Of a DNA stretch of 52,440 bases, positions 1 to 7,464 are shown piece after piece. The position numbers were made by a program, and so were the translations under genes. Location: assembly GCA_947570615.1 (NCBI GenBank), contig CANOVJ010000022.1:1-52440 (forward strand), read 5' to 3'. The DNA comes from an uncultured Lachnospiraceae bacterium (GTDB lineage Bacteria; Bacillota; Clostridia; Lachnospirales; Lachnospiraceae). The notes under the pieces were generated by a model, which saw only the letters and a list, made by a program, of their open reading frames with translations, made no database searches and was not told the DNA's origin. Within the stretch, counting starts at the first letter, position 1, and every line of letters begins with the position of its first letter.

Positions 1-839
1 GCGATGATGTAGAACACCTGGTTAACCTGTATTTGAATGGCGCAGACCGTGATAAACTTGATCCTACCCTGGATGCCTGTACAGCCATTTATAAGCAGTT
101 GGAAACGGATGACCAGATCAAGTTCAAAAGCGCGGCGAAAGCTTTTTGCCGTACATATGGATTCCTCGGCGCAATCCTTCCTTATGGCAATGCGGATTGG
201 GAGCGGCTCTCTATTTTCCTCAATCTTCTGATACCCAAATTGCCTTCTCCCTGTGAGGACGATTTGTCACAGGGTATCCTTGAGGCAATCGATTTGGAAA
301 GCTATCGCAACGAGGCGCGTGAGTCAATATCCATCAAGTTGGAGGATTCTGATTCCGAGGTTGCGCCGGTTCCATCCGGCAAGGTTGGTCACATTATCGA
401 GCCAGAGATGGATTTGCTTTCCGTTATTCTGTCTGATTTCAACGATATGTTTGGCAATATCAACTGGAATGACGCAGATAATGTACGCAGACAGATTCTT
501 GAAATACCCGCTATGGTTTCCAGGGATGAGAAATATCAGAATGCTATGAAGAACTCTGATGAACAGAGTGCAAGACTTGAAAGTGAGCGGGCTTTGCAGC
601 AGGTCATCTTCGCTATCATGGCTGATAATATGGAACTGTTCAAACAGTTTCAGGATAATCCCTCATTCAAGAAATGGCTTTCCGATCTTGTATTTAATCT
701 TACCTACAACAAAGAAGGAAAGCCTTATGAAGCACCACCACAGAAACATAAGTCCATCGTTTATAACTTCGAGCCACAACAGGAAATTCAGATGGTAGCA
801 GAGGAGCAAACGCCTTACGGAGAAAAAGCGAATAATTAA
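1..839 (+). CDS. hsdR: Type I restriction enzyme R subunit, C-terminal part (5' end outside window)
   Basis: The frame is open from the first bases, so this is the 3' end of a longer gene; about 279 residues are visible. The readable sequence matches the C-terminal helical region of HsdR: RLDP-like 'DKLDPTLDAC', then 'RTYGFLGAILPYGNADWE', 'LNLLIPKLP', 'GILEAIDLESYR', and the ending 'FKKWLSDLVFNLTYN'. In the family the nuclease and DEAD-type translocase domains lie upstream and this part contacts the HsdM/HsdS methylase core. The complete enzyme would cut foreign unmethylated DNA after ATP-driven translocation. HsdM and HsdS are not in the window and must lie to the left if present. The gene ends in TAA and is followed by about 180 bases of AT-rich intergenic DNA. 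The assignment is from remembered family sequence and is firm, but activity cannot be judged from this fragment. Confidence 0.9.
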   Translation, partial: DDVEHLVNLYLNGADRDKLDPTLDACTAIYKQLETDDQIKFKSAAKAFCRTYGFLGAILPYGNADWERLSIFLNLLIPKLPSPCEDDLSQGILEAIDLESYRNEARESISIKLEDSDSEVAPVPSGKVGHIIEPEMDLLSVILSDFNDMFGNINWNDADNVRRQILEIPAMVSRDEKYQNAMKNSDEQSARLESERALQQVIFAIMADNMELFKQFQDNPSFKKWLSDLVFNLTYNKEGKPYEAPPQKHKSIVYNFEPQQEIQMVAEEQTPYGEKANN

Positions 840-1021
840 AGTTCACATAAGAGATTGTGAGCAGCCTGCTTATACCGAAATTTCTATTATGAGGCTGTCG
901 CAAAAATCAGTAATTCTATAATATGTATCCGATATATGAAAATATTGGCACTATATATTGCAGGAATCCGCCGCCGCTGCCGTGCAGATGGCCCGCCACA
1001 ATAAATAAAGAGGGTAAATCA

Positions 1022-1564
1022 ATGATTTTGTCGGATAAAACAATTATATCGTTACTGCAGGAGGGCACATTATCCATATCGCCGCTTCAGGATAATCAGA
1101 TTCAGCCTGCAAGCGTAGACATAAAGCTGGGAAATACATTCAGTGTTGTGGAGGATTCCTCCGCGGCAATTCTCACCTTCAGGCAGGAGATAAGATATAA
1201 GGAGATACACGCAGAGAAATATCTGCTCCTGCCGGGACAGTTTGTCCTGGCAACGACCAGGGAATATATCAGCCTGCCCGATAACCTGACCGCATTTGTG
1301 GAGGGGAGAAGCTCCCTTGGCCGTATGGGACTGTTTATTCAGAACGCCGGCTGGGTTGATCCCGGCTTTTCCGGCGAAATCACGCTGGAGCTGTTCAATG
1401 CGAACCGTTGCGCCATCGAGCTGCAGGCCGGTCACAGAATAGGACAGCTGGTATTTGCACGGATGGATCAGGCGGCTATGAGGCCCTATTGCGGCAAATA
1501 TCAGGGACAACGGGGAGCCACCGGTTCAAAGGTATATCTGGATGAGGAGCCCTATGACATATGA
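1022..1564 (+). CDS. dcd: dCTP deaminase
   Basis: This 180-residue protein deaminates dCTP to dUTP (or, in bifunctional relatives, directly to dUMP) in the cytoplasm, feeding thymidylate synthesis. The family signature is clear: RSSLGR at residues 96-101 and 'GWVDPGFSGEITLEL' around 110-124, with Glu123 in the position of the catalytic glutamate, then 'AGHRIGQLVF' and the nucleotide-binding tail 'GKYQGQRGATGS'. Length fits the family. I chose the ATG at 1022; the frame is open further upstream to 923, but that stretch is low-complexity and has no family homology. A weak AGAGGG lies 7 bases before the ATG. It stands alone between the restriction gene and an Rpn nuclease, so no operon partner is evident. 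Sequence alone does not say whether it is mono- or bifunctional. Confidence 0.93.
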   Translation: MILSDKTIISLLQEGTLSISPLQDNQIQPASVDIKLGNTFSVVEDSSAAILTFRQEIRYKEIHAEKYLLLPGQFVLATTREYISLPDNLTAFVEGRSSLGRMGLFIQNAGWVDPGFSGEITLELFNANRCAIELQAGHRIGQLVFARMDQAAMRPYCGKYQGQRGATGSKVYLDEEPYDI

Positions 1565-1870
1565 CAGGAGGAAAAACAGCCATTCTTCCCGCAGACAGGG
1601 CGGAGGGAGGGTGCCGCCGGATTAAATTTTTATAAACTTTCGTCTTTTTAACTGTTCTTTTTCTCCAGGATATGGTATCATGTTCGTATCTGAAAGGATA
1701 TCGGAAATTCTTAATTTTATGTGCGTACGACAGGATTCGCTGCCTGTGCAGTGCGCGCTCTGCGCGGCGGGTGTGGGAGAAGCCCTGCCCGTTTCATGGC
1801 GGTATCGCCGATGTTTCCAGTTGATTATGATAAGACAGGATGTGTGGGAAGGATCCGGAGTGAAAGGAGT
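1565..1870. other. Intergenic region, 306 bases
   Basis: No convincing gene. It holds a purine-rich run just after dcd, then an AT-rich stretch around 1622-1690 that may carry the promoter of the next gene, although I could not find a clean -35/-10 pair. The next gene's frame stays open back to 1721, but that part reads as arginine/cysteine-rich non-homologous sequence. Confidence 0.4.
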
Positions 1871-2836
1871 ATGATTCCACCTGTGGGACAAAAGAATAAT
1901 GTGATGTGCGGATATCTGGAAAAGCCGGATAGATTTACTGATTTTGTGAACGGAAGCCTGTATCAGGGGCGGGAGGTGATAAGGCCGGAGCAGGTGCAGG
2001 AATGCCAGAGCGTGTACTCCAGGCAAAACCGGGCCAGAGACATTCTCAGAAAGGTTTACAGGGGAGGCAGTTATCTTCTGATCGGGGTGGAAAATCAGGA
2101 GATGATTCACTACGCCATGCCTGTAAGATGTATGGAATATGATGTTCTGGAGTACAAAAGACAGCTCCGGACATTGCAGGCGAAGTACCGCGGGGAGAAG
2201 GCCGGATTAAGCGGAGCGGAGTTTCTCTCAGGAATGAAAAAGAATGACAGATTAAGTCCCGTGATTACGATCGTGTTCTATCACGGAACAGAGGAATACG
2301 ACGGTTGCAGAACGCTTGAGGATATGCTAAACTGGGACAAAGAGAACGAAATTTTCAGACGGTATATTGCAGATTACCACATAAATCTGGTGACGCTCTC
2401 AGAGCTCGAGGAAGAAAATTTCAGAACCGGAGTGCGCGAGCTGGTGGGGTTTCTGAAACGGAGAAAAAGTAAAAAGGAGCTTGAGAGATACTGTGCGGAC
2501 AATGAGAAACGGATCAGGGGGCTGGATGAGGACACCTTTGACGCCATCAGCGTGATGATCGATCAGCCGCAGATGGCCAGACGAAAGGATAGATACAGGA
2601 AAGGGGACAGGGTGGATATGTGTAAGGCCATGGAGGACTGGAGAGAGGAGCTGCTGAATGAAGGGATCGGACGGGGACTTGAGCAGGGAATCAGAGCGCT
2701 GATCCTGGATAATCAGAGCGAAGGGAGATCGCCGGCAAGGATTCTCGAAAAGCTGCAGAGGATTTTCTCCCTTGATGAAGAGGCGGCCCGCGGTTATCTG
2801 GGGAAGTATGGCGGGCAGCAGACTGATATGCCATAA
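1871..2836 (+). CDS. Rpn-family PD-(D/E)XK recombination-promoting nuclease / transposase-like protein
   Basis: A 321-residue member of the YhgA/Rpn group, often annotated as 'PD-(D/E)XK nuclease family transposase' in Clostridia. The N-terminal 'DRFTDFVNGSLYQGREVI' is the usual family opening. The nuclease core shows Asp57 in 'RARDILR' and the strand 'LLIGVENQ' with Glu74 and Gln76, the expected D...ExQ arrangement. A middle 'VITIVFYHG' block follows, and a C-terminal helical part includes 'LLNEGIGRGLEQGI', typical of these proteins. Family members are DNA endonucleases that promote RecA-independent recombination; the host role is uncertain. The start is chosen at 1871 because homology begins about there; AAAGGAG sits very close to it (one base), so the ATG at 1904 is a possible alternative. 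It is a single gene, ending just before a terminator-like hairpin. Confidence 0.75.
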   Translation: MIPPVGQKNNVMCGYLEKPDRFTDFVNGSLYQGREVIRPEQVQECQSVYSRQNRARDILRKVYRGGSYLLIGVENQEMIHYAMPVRCMEYDVLEYKRQLRTLQAKYRGEKAGLSGAEFLSGMKKNDRLSPVITIVFYHGTEEYDGCRTLEDMLNWDKENEIFRRYIADYHINLVTLSELEEENFRTGVRELVGFLKRRKSKKELERYCADNEKRIRGLDEDTFDAISVMIDQPQMARRKDRYRKGDRVDMCKAMEDWREELLNEGIGRGLEQGIRALILDNQSEGRSPARILEKLQRIFSLDEEAARGYLGKYGGQQTDMP

Positions 2837-2873
2837 GAGCGGCTTAGGCGGACAGGCAGATGACAGGAGCAGA

Positions 2874-2897
2874 AGTTTGGAAGTAAACTTCCAAACT
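2874..2897. terminator. Inverted repeat, probable terminator after the Rpn gene
   Basis: A perfect 10-bp stem (AGTTTGGAAG / CTTCCAAACT) with a TAAA loop, followed by CTTTATT. It lies 38 bases after the Rpn stop and 53 bases before the DUF3842 start. The T-run is weak, so it could also be an operator for the downstream gene. Confidence 0.5.
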
Positions 2898-2949
2898 CTT
2901 TATTGGTGCAGTATCCCAGGCGTAGCCTGTGATATGCAGAGGTATAAAA

Positions 2950-3360
2950 ATGAACATTCTTGTGATAGACGGGCAGGGGGGCGGCGTTGGCCGTCAGCTG
3001 GTTGAAAATATAAAAAGAGCTTTTCCGGATCAGACGGTGACGGCGGTGGGGACGAATGTGCTTGCCACCCAGGCGATGCTGAGGGCCGGGGCAGACCGTG
3101 CGGCCACCGGGGAAAACGCGGTGCTTGTGGGATGCCGCACGGCGGATGTGATTGTGGGGCCGGTAGGGATCGCCATAGCGGATTCCCTGTGGGGCGAGAT
3201 CACGCCTAAGATGGCGGTGGCAGTGGGGCAGAGTAACGCCCTGCGGATCTTTCTGCCCATGAATCTCTGCAATAATTATATTGCGGGAATCGAGAGGAAC
3301 ACCACGGCGCAGCTGATCGGGGACTGCATTTCGAAGATCGGGGAGAAGCTGGGAGAGTAG
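2950..3360 (+). CDS. DUF3842 family protein
   Basis: A 136-residue cytoplasmic protein matching the DUF3842 family common in Clostridia. It opens with 'MNILVIDGQGGGVGRQL', a Rossmann-like glycine-rich loop suggesting nucleotide or dinucleotide binding. It continues with 'VGTNVLATQAMLRAGAD', 'ADVIVGPVGIAIADSLWGE' and 'MAVAVGQSNALRIFLPMN', all hallmark family blocks. No function is established for the family as far as I know. The ATG at 2950 starts exactly at the conserved strand; the frame extends 7 codons further upstream but those are not conserved. No strong Shine-Dalgarno is visible (GCAGAGGT about 10 bases upstream). A perfect 20-base palindrome follows the gene. It may be transcribed with, or be regulated separately from, the ECF operon beginning 400 bases downstream. 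Confidence 0.8.
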   Translation: MNILVIDGQGGGVGRQLVENIKRAFPDQTVTAVGTNVLATQAMLRAGADRAATGENAVLVGCRTADVIVGPVGIAIADSLWGEITPKMAVAVGQSNALRIFLPMNLCNNYIAGIERNTTAQLIGDCISKIGEKLGE

Positions 3361-3391
3361 CCGCCGTCTGTTAATCTCAAAATGATTCAGT

Positions 3392-3411
3392 TTTTTCTGA
3401 TATCAGAAAAA
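3392..3411. terminator. 20-base palindrome after DUF3842 gene
   Basis: TTTTTCTGAT/ATCAGAAAAA is a perfect palindrome flanked by T's on its left. It could form a short stem acting as a weak bidirectional terminator, or be a protein-binding site just upstream of the promoter proposed at 3414. Confidence 0.4.
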
Positions 3412-3413
3412 TG

Positions 3414-3442
3414 TTGCAAATTCTCCGCGGCTGTGTCATACT
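3414..3442 (+). promoter_or_regulatory. Candidate promoter of the ECF transporter operon
   Basis: TTGCAA (3414-3419), a 17-base spacer, then CATACT (3437-3442). The match to sigma-A consensus is moderate. If used, transcription starts near 3450 and gives a leader of about 300 bases before the first ATPase gene. Confidence 0.45.
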
Positions 3443-3480
3443 GGATCAGGATTGCCGGGCCTACCCGGCGGAAGAAACCG

Positions 3481-3519
3481 GCAGAAGCCGGTGGCAGAAG
3501 CCGGTGGCAGAAGCCGCGC
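3481..3519 (+). repeat. 13-base tandem repeat in ECF operon leader
   Basis: Three adjacent copies of GCAGAAGCCGGTG at 3481-3493, 3494-3506 and 3507-3519; the first two are identical and the third ends CGC. A partial related unit (GAAGAAACCG) precedes them. The repeat is GC-rich and lies in the presumed untranslated leader. Confidence 0.8.
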
Positions 3520-3639
3520 CGCGTTCTGTGGAATGAATGCCGCGCCGGGAAGTGTGAAAGACGAAAGGCACGTTATTCTCACAGGGATTTTCTGTGCGGC
3601 GTGCAATGACAAGCTGAAAAGATGGAATGGATAGTCAGG

Positions 3640-3685
3640 AAGACTGTTGTAATCTGCCAGAAGGCGGAAGACAGCAGTCTTTTTC
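3640..3685 (+). terminator. Terminator-like hairpin in ECF operon leader (possible attenuator)
   Basis: AAGACTGTTGT at 3640-3650 pairs with ACAGCAGTCTT at 3671-3681 (one G-T pair). The inner part can also pair (TCTGCC with GGCGGA around an AGAA loop), and TTTTTCTG follows. It sits 73 bases before the first ATPase start and inside the same presumed transcript, so it could attenuate the operon in response to vitamin supply. I could not match the leader to a known riboswitch. Confidence 0.55.
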
Positions 3686-3757
3686 TGTGCAGCCCCGTAC
3701 AGGGGAACAATTGCCTTCGCCCGATTGTAAAGATGGAGAAAGAAAAGAGGTGGAAAA

Positions 3758-4591
3758 ATGTCCGCCGTGACGGGAAAACAGATATCGTTTACCTACGACA
3801 GCTGCGAAAGGGACGTGGGAGCCGCCCTTAAGGATGTCTCTCTGGAAATTGAAAAGGGCCAGTTTGCGGTGATCCTGGGGGCCAACGGCTGTGGAAAATC
3901 TACGCTGGTAAAGCATCTGAACGGGATCCTGCCCCTTCAGAAGGGGGAGCTGTCCGTGCTGGGGAAAAATGCTGCGGACGAGAGTCATATCCGGGAGCTG
4001 AGGCGTCTGTGCGGGATGGTGTTCCAGAATCCGGACAATCAGTTCGTCTCCTCCATTGTGGAGGAGGACGTGGCTTTCGGCCTGCGCAATTATGACGCAG
4101 CGCAGGAGGAGATCCCGGATCGGGTGGGAGCGGCCCTTTCTCTGGTGGGAATGGACGGTTTTGAGCGGCGTTCGCCCCACACCCTCTCGGGCGGGCAGAA
4201 GCAGAGGGTGGCCATGGCCGGGGTACTTGCCATGGAGCCGGAGGTAATTGTGTTCGATGAGGCCACCTCCATGCTGGACCCGCAGGGGCGCGATGAGGTG
4301 CTTTCTTACCTGGAAAGGCTCCGCCAGACGGGCAAAACCATCATCATGATTACCCATTACGTGGAGGAGGCGGTCCAGGCAGACCAGGTTTTCCTGATGG
4401 GGGAGGGCAGGATTCTCAGAAGCGGCAGCCCCCGTCAGATTCTCACCGATCCTGCGTTGCTTGAGCGGGCCGGGCTTGTGCCGCCCGTGACGGTGCGGAT
4501 ATATTTCGACCTGTCAGAGAGCGGGATCCGGCTTCCCTTCTGCCCGCTGACACAGGAGGAGCTGGTGGAGGCGTTATGTGGATTGAAGTGA
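3758..4591 (+). CDS. ecfA1: ECF transporter ATPase 1 (EcfA1)
   Basis: A 277-residue cytoplasmic ABC ATPase, one of the pair powering an energy-coupling-factor vitamin importer. All nucleotide-binding motifs are present: Walker A GANGCGKST at 41-49, Q-loop Gln90 in 'MVFQNPDNQF' (typical of EcfA1), signature LSGGQ at 143-147, Walker B 'VIVFDE' at 163-168 followed by 'ATSMLD', and the switch histidine His200 in 'MITH'. The C-terminal extension 'ARGLVPP'-like 'ERAGLVPPVTVRI' is also usual. The ATG at 3758 follows AAAGAGGTGGAAAA, a reasonable ribosome site. Its last 16 bases overlap the start of ecfA2, indicating translational coupling. The leader upstream has repeats and a terminator-like hairpin. 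Confidence 0.93.
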   Translation: MSAVTGKQISFTYDSCERDVGAALKDVSLEIEKGQFAVILGANGCGKSTLVKHLNGILPLQKGELSVLGKNAADESHIRELRRLCGMVFQNPDNQFVSSIVEEDVAFGLRNYDAAQEEIPDRVGAALSLVGMDGFERRSPHTLSGGQKQRVAMAGVLAMEPEVIVFDEATSMLDPQGRDEVLSYLERLRQTGKTIIMITHYVEEAVQADQVFLMGEGRILRSGSPRQILTDPALLERAGLVPPVTVRIYFDLSESGIRLPFCPLTQEELVEALCGLK

Positions 4592-5424
4592 AAAATCTCT
4601 CCTGTTCTTACGGGAGCGGGACATCTTCTGCGCAGGAGGCTCTTAAAGACGTCTCCTTTAAAATCGAGGACGGGGAATTTGTGGGCATTATGGGACATAC
4701 CGGCTGTGGAAAATCAACGCTCATCCAGCTGATCGCCGGGCTCCTTACGCCCGACCGGGGTCAGGTTCTGATAGACGGCGAGGATATCAACGCCCCCGGC
4801 TATGACCGGCTGGCCCTTCGCGGGAAGGTGGGAATCGTCTTCCAGTATCCGGAGTATCAGCTTTTCGAGACCACGGTGGAAAAGGATGTGGCCTTTGTCT
4901 TAAAGCACAGCGGTCTGGGAAAGGACGAGCGGGAGCGGCGGGTAAAGGGAGCTCTGGAGGCCATGGGCTTTTCCTGGGAGGCGGTGCGAAAAAAGTCTCC
5001 CCTGTCCCTCTCCGGCGGGGAAAAGCGCAGAGTGGCCATTGCCGGGGTGCTGGCGGCACAGCCGCGGATCCTGATTTTTGACGAGCCCATCGCGGGGCTT
5101 GACCCATTTGGCCGGACGGCGTTCCTGGAACTGAGCGCAAAACTGAATCGTCAGGGAACCACCATCCTGATGGTGTCCCACAACGCCGACGCGCTCTGCG
5201 AGTACGCCGGGAGAATCCTTATGCTGGATCAGGGAAGGCTGACAGGGGATGGGACGCCGGAGACCCTTTTTGGCGGCCCGGAGGCAATCGCCGGGGCGGG
5301 CCAGGTGTGCGGCATTGCCCGGCGGTTGTATGAGAGAGGGATCCTCCCCTCGCCCGCGGTCACGAAGTATCAGACGCTGGTGGAGGAGATCAGAAGATAT
5401 GTGAAAGAAGGTGAATGCCTGTGA
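4576..5424 (+). CDS. ecfA2: ECF transporter ATPase 2 (EcfA2)
   Basis: A 282-residue ABC ATPase that heterodimerises with EcfA1 and drives EcfT. Motifs: Walker A GHTGCGKST at 40-48, Q-loop 'VFQYPEYQLFETTV' (the YPEYQLF form marks EcfA2), signature LSGGE at 145-149, Walker B 'ILIFDEP' at 165-171 with 'AGLD', and the switch His202 in 'VSHN'. The C-terminal part 'LPSPAVTKYQTLVEEI' is the family tail. It overlaps ecfA1 by 16 bases and the EcfT gene by 10 bases, so the three proteins are made from one message with coupled translation. Nothing looks damaged. Confidence 0.93.
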   Translation: MWIEVKNLSCSYGSGTSSAQEALKDVSFKIEDGEFVGIMGHTGCGKSTLIQLIAGLLTPDRGQVLIDGEDINAPGYDRLALRGKVGIVFQYPEYQLFETTVEKDVAFVLKHSGLGKDERERRVKGALEAMGFSWEAVRKKSPLSLSGGEKRRVAIAGVLAAQPRILIFDEPIAGLDPFGRTAFLELSAKLNRQGTTILMVSHNADALCEYAGRILMLDQGRLTGDGTPETLFGGPEAIAGAGQVCGIARRLYERGILPSPAVTKYQTLVEEIRRYVKEGECL

Positions 5425-6209
5425 ATTTCATGCCCGCAGGGGGCTATGTGGAGGGCAGCTCGCCCATCCACAGAATGGACGCCTTTATAAAACTGTTATG
5501 TATGCTGCTGCTGTTGGGGGCTGTGATTCTCTGCGATACCCTGGCAGGATACGCTCTGATCATCGCTTTGATCGCTCTGAGCGCCCGATGCTCCGGAGTC
5601 GGACCTGGCGGCGTCCTGCGCGGCATAAGGCATATGCGGCTGTTTTTTGGGGTGATTTTCCTGATGAATGCGTTGTTTTTTGAAGGAGAAGGGCCGGCGT
5701 ACCGCTTCTGGATTTTTCACATTTCCCGGGAAGGGGCTGTGCAGGGAGCCCACGTGGTTCTGCACGTGGCCCTGGCCATGGCGCTGGCCGGGATTCTGGT
5801 GGCCACCACCCCGCCGCTGGAGATGGTGGGCGCTGTGGAGAGCCTGATTTTTCCGCTGAAATATGTGGGGGTTCCCGTACAGGATGTGGCCATGATTCTG
5901 GGGATCGCCATCCAGTTTATCCCCACCTTTGCCCGGGAGGCGGCGATGATCCGGATGGCCCAGACGGCCAGAGGGGCCCGTTTTGAGAGTAGAAATTTGA
6001 TGGAAAAGGCCAGGAGCTTTCTTCCGCTGGTGGTTCCGGTATTTCTCTCGGCGTTCCGGCGGGCGGACGAGCTGTCCGTGGCCATGGAGGCCAGGGGGTA
6101 TCGCAGGGTCGGGAAAGGGGCCGTCTTCCGAAAGCGCAGGCTCCGGTCCGGGGATATGGCGGCGCTCCTGCTCTCCTGCCTGTTTTGTGTTCTTGAAAGC
6201 ATTTTATGA
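5415..6209 (+). CDS. ecfT: ECF transporter transmembrane subunit EcfT
   Basis: A 264-residue membrane protein that couples the two ATPases to the substrate-binding S component. Hydrophobic segments lie at about 25-58, 75-90, 115-135 and 155-172, with another near the C-terminus. The two coupling-helix motifs are visible as Ala-Arg-Gly at 185-187 ('TARGARFE') and 226-228 ('EARGYR'); these insert into the ATPase grooves in known ECF structures. The 'HRMDAFIKLL' N-terminus is the classical EcfT opening. The start ATG at 5415 overlaps the ecfA2 stop by 10 bases. Its 3' end overlaps the low-complexity region just before the S-component start by only a few codons if the S gene is started at its best ribosome site. 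Confidence 0.92.
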   Translation: MPVNFMPAGGYVEGSSPIHRMDAFIKLLCMLLLLGAVILCDTLAGYALIIALIALSARCSGVGPGGVLRGIRHMRLFFGVIFLMNALFFEGEGPAYRFWIFHISREGAVQGAHVVLHVALAMALAGILVATTPPLEMVGAVESLIFPLKYVGVPVQDVAMILGIAIQFIPTFAREAAMIRMAQTARGARFESRNLMEKARSFLPLVVPVFLSAFRRADELSVAMEARGYRRVGKGAVFRKRRLRSGDMAALLLSCLFCVLESIL

Positions 6210-6231
6210 AAATAACGGAGGTATTGATTCC

Positions 6232-6786
6232 ATGACAAAATTATCCTATGTAAAAAAATCCATCCTCACCGCCGCATGTATTGCTCTTTGCGTGGTGCTG
6301 CCCATGGCGTTCCACGCCATACCCAACGCCGGGAATATCTATGGCCCCATGCACATGCCGGTTCTTTTGTGCGGCCTCGTCTGCGGCTGGCCCTTCGGCC
6401 TTCTGTGCGGTCTGGCCGGGCCTGCCCTTTCCTCTTTGCTGACCGGGATGCCGACAGCCGCCTATCTGCCCTCCATGCTCATCGAGCTGGCCGCTTACGG
6501 GTGGATTGCGGGAATGTTGATGCAGCTTGTCCACACCGGGAAGCTTTATCCGGATCTCTACATCAGTCTTGTGACGGCGCTGCTGGGGGGCAGAATCGCA
6601 GCGGGCGTCTCCAGGGCGCTGATCTTTGCCCCCGGAAGCTACTCCCTGGGCGCCTGGGCGGCCGGTTATTTCATTACCGCCTGGCCGGGCCTTCTGATCC
6701 AGCTTGCCCTGATCCCGTCCATCGTCTTTGCGCTGGAAAAGGCCAGGCTCATCCCGATGAGGTATCCCACGTATGGACAGGACTGA
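6232..6786 (+). CDS. ECF transporter S component (substrate unknown)
   Basis: A 184-residue membrane protein with six likely helices, the substrate-binding subunit of this ECF importer. The segment 'MHMPVLLCGLVCGWPFGLLCGLAGPALSSLL' region (about residues 40-70) is typical of the broad ECF_trnsprt family (pantothenate/riboflavin-like S proteins). I chose the ATG at 6232 because GGAGG lies 8 bases upstream and the protein then begins MTKLSYVKK; an earlier in-frame ATG at 6187 lies inside ecfT. The substrate cannot be read from sequence. The immediately overlapping uridine-kinase-like gene suggests the imported molecule may be phosphorylated on entry. Placement in a complete A-A-T-S operon indicates a dedicated (group I) transporter rather than one sharing a distant energising module. 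Confidence 0.82.
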   Translation: MTKLSYVKKSILTAACIALCVVLPMAFHAIPNAGNIYGPMHMPVLLCGLVCGWPFGLLCGLAGPALSSLLTGMPTAAYLPSMLIELAAYGWIAGMLMQLVHTGKLYPDLYISLVTALLGGRIAAGVSRALIFAPGSYSLGAWAAGYFITAWPGLLIQLALIPSIVFALEKARLIPMRYPTYGQD

Positions 6787-7366
6787 GAAGCTTACAGAGC
6801 AAAATCCCCGTATCCGGTCAGTGCTGGAGCGCCTGGCCCGGGAGGATACGGGGGATGGAATTTATATTATTGCCATAGACGGGCGGGCGGCTTCGGGCAA
6901 GTCCACCCTGGCCCGGCAGCTTGCGCGCCTTCTGGAGGCGGACGTGACAGCCATGGACGATTTTTTCCTGCCGGCGCAGCTGCGTACCCCTGAGCGGCTG
7001 GAACAGCCGGGGGGAAACGTCCACTATGAGCGATTTGAACAGGAGGTCCTTCCTCATCTTTCCCTGCCGGGCCCCTTTTCCTACCGGAAATTTGACTGCG
7101 GAAGAATGGATTATGGGCAGGAGCGCGTAATCGGGGATACGCGGATACGCATTGTGGAGGGCTCCTACAGCCTGCATCCGCGCTTCGGCGCATATGCGGA
7201 TCTCGCCGTCTTTTGCGACGTCGAGCCGCAGGAGCAGATGCGCCGGATCCGTATAAGAGACGGGCAGGAGAAAGCCCGCGTGTTCCGGGAGCGGTGGATC
7301 CCCATGGAGGAGAAATATTTTGCACAATGCCGGATCCGCCAGAGGTGCGATCTGACGCTGATGTAA
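6773..7366 (+). CDS. Uridine-kinase-like P-loop phosphotransferase
   Basis: A 197-residue cytoplasmic P-loop kinase of the uridine kinase/phosphoribulokinase group. Walker A is GRAASGKST at residues 37-45. 'MDDFFLP' follows at about 60-66, where the paired aspartates normally bind the substrate, then 'HYERFEQEVL', 'IVEGSYSLHP' (Walker B-like strand with Glu), and the C-terminal 'FRERWIPMEEKYF' typical of Clostridial members. The phosphate acceptor is not known; nucleosides are the default family substrate, but vitamin-like compounds are possible. It overlaps the S-component gene by 14 bases, so it is translated with the transporter. The inferred role is metabolic trapping of the imported molecule. 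Confidence 0.78.
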   Translation: MDRTEKLTEQNPRIRSVLERLAREDTGDGIYIIAIDGRAASGKSTLARQLARLLEADVTAMDDFFLPAQLRTPERLEQPGGNVHYERFEQEVLPHLSLPGPFSYRKFDCGRMDYGQERVIGDTRIRIVEGSYSLHPRFGAYADLAVFCDVEPQEQMRRIRIRDGQEKARVFRERWIPMEEKYFAQCRIRQRCDLTLM

Positions 7367-7399
7367 AGGCCGGCGGGCTTTCTTTTCCGGGATAACCGG

Positions 7400-7428
7400 T
7401 TGAAAAGCATCCCCGTATACGCTATAAT
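7400..7428 (+). promoter_or_regulatory. Promoter upstream of the Fe-S aldo/keto reductase
   Basis: TTGAAA (7400-7405), a 17-base spacer, then a perfect TATAAT (7423-7428). It is 36 bases before the start codon, leaving a short leader containing GAGGGAAAGGAAGG as the ribosome site. Confidence 0.75.
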
Positions 7429-7464
7429 TTCCATAATTACCGAGGGAAAGGAAGGGTTACTTAT

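Noticed and set aside
891-905. GAGGCTGTCGCAAAA resembles the terminal inverted repeat of IS1182-type elements.
   Set aside because: Only one end is seen and no transposase or partner repeat is present; a single 15-base match is not enough.
3440-3757. A cobalamin, TPP or folate riboswitch before the ECF operon.
   Set aside because: I looked for the conserved boxes (for example GCCACTG, CTGAGA, CCTGATCTGG) and found none; only the hairpins and repeats are supported.
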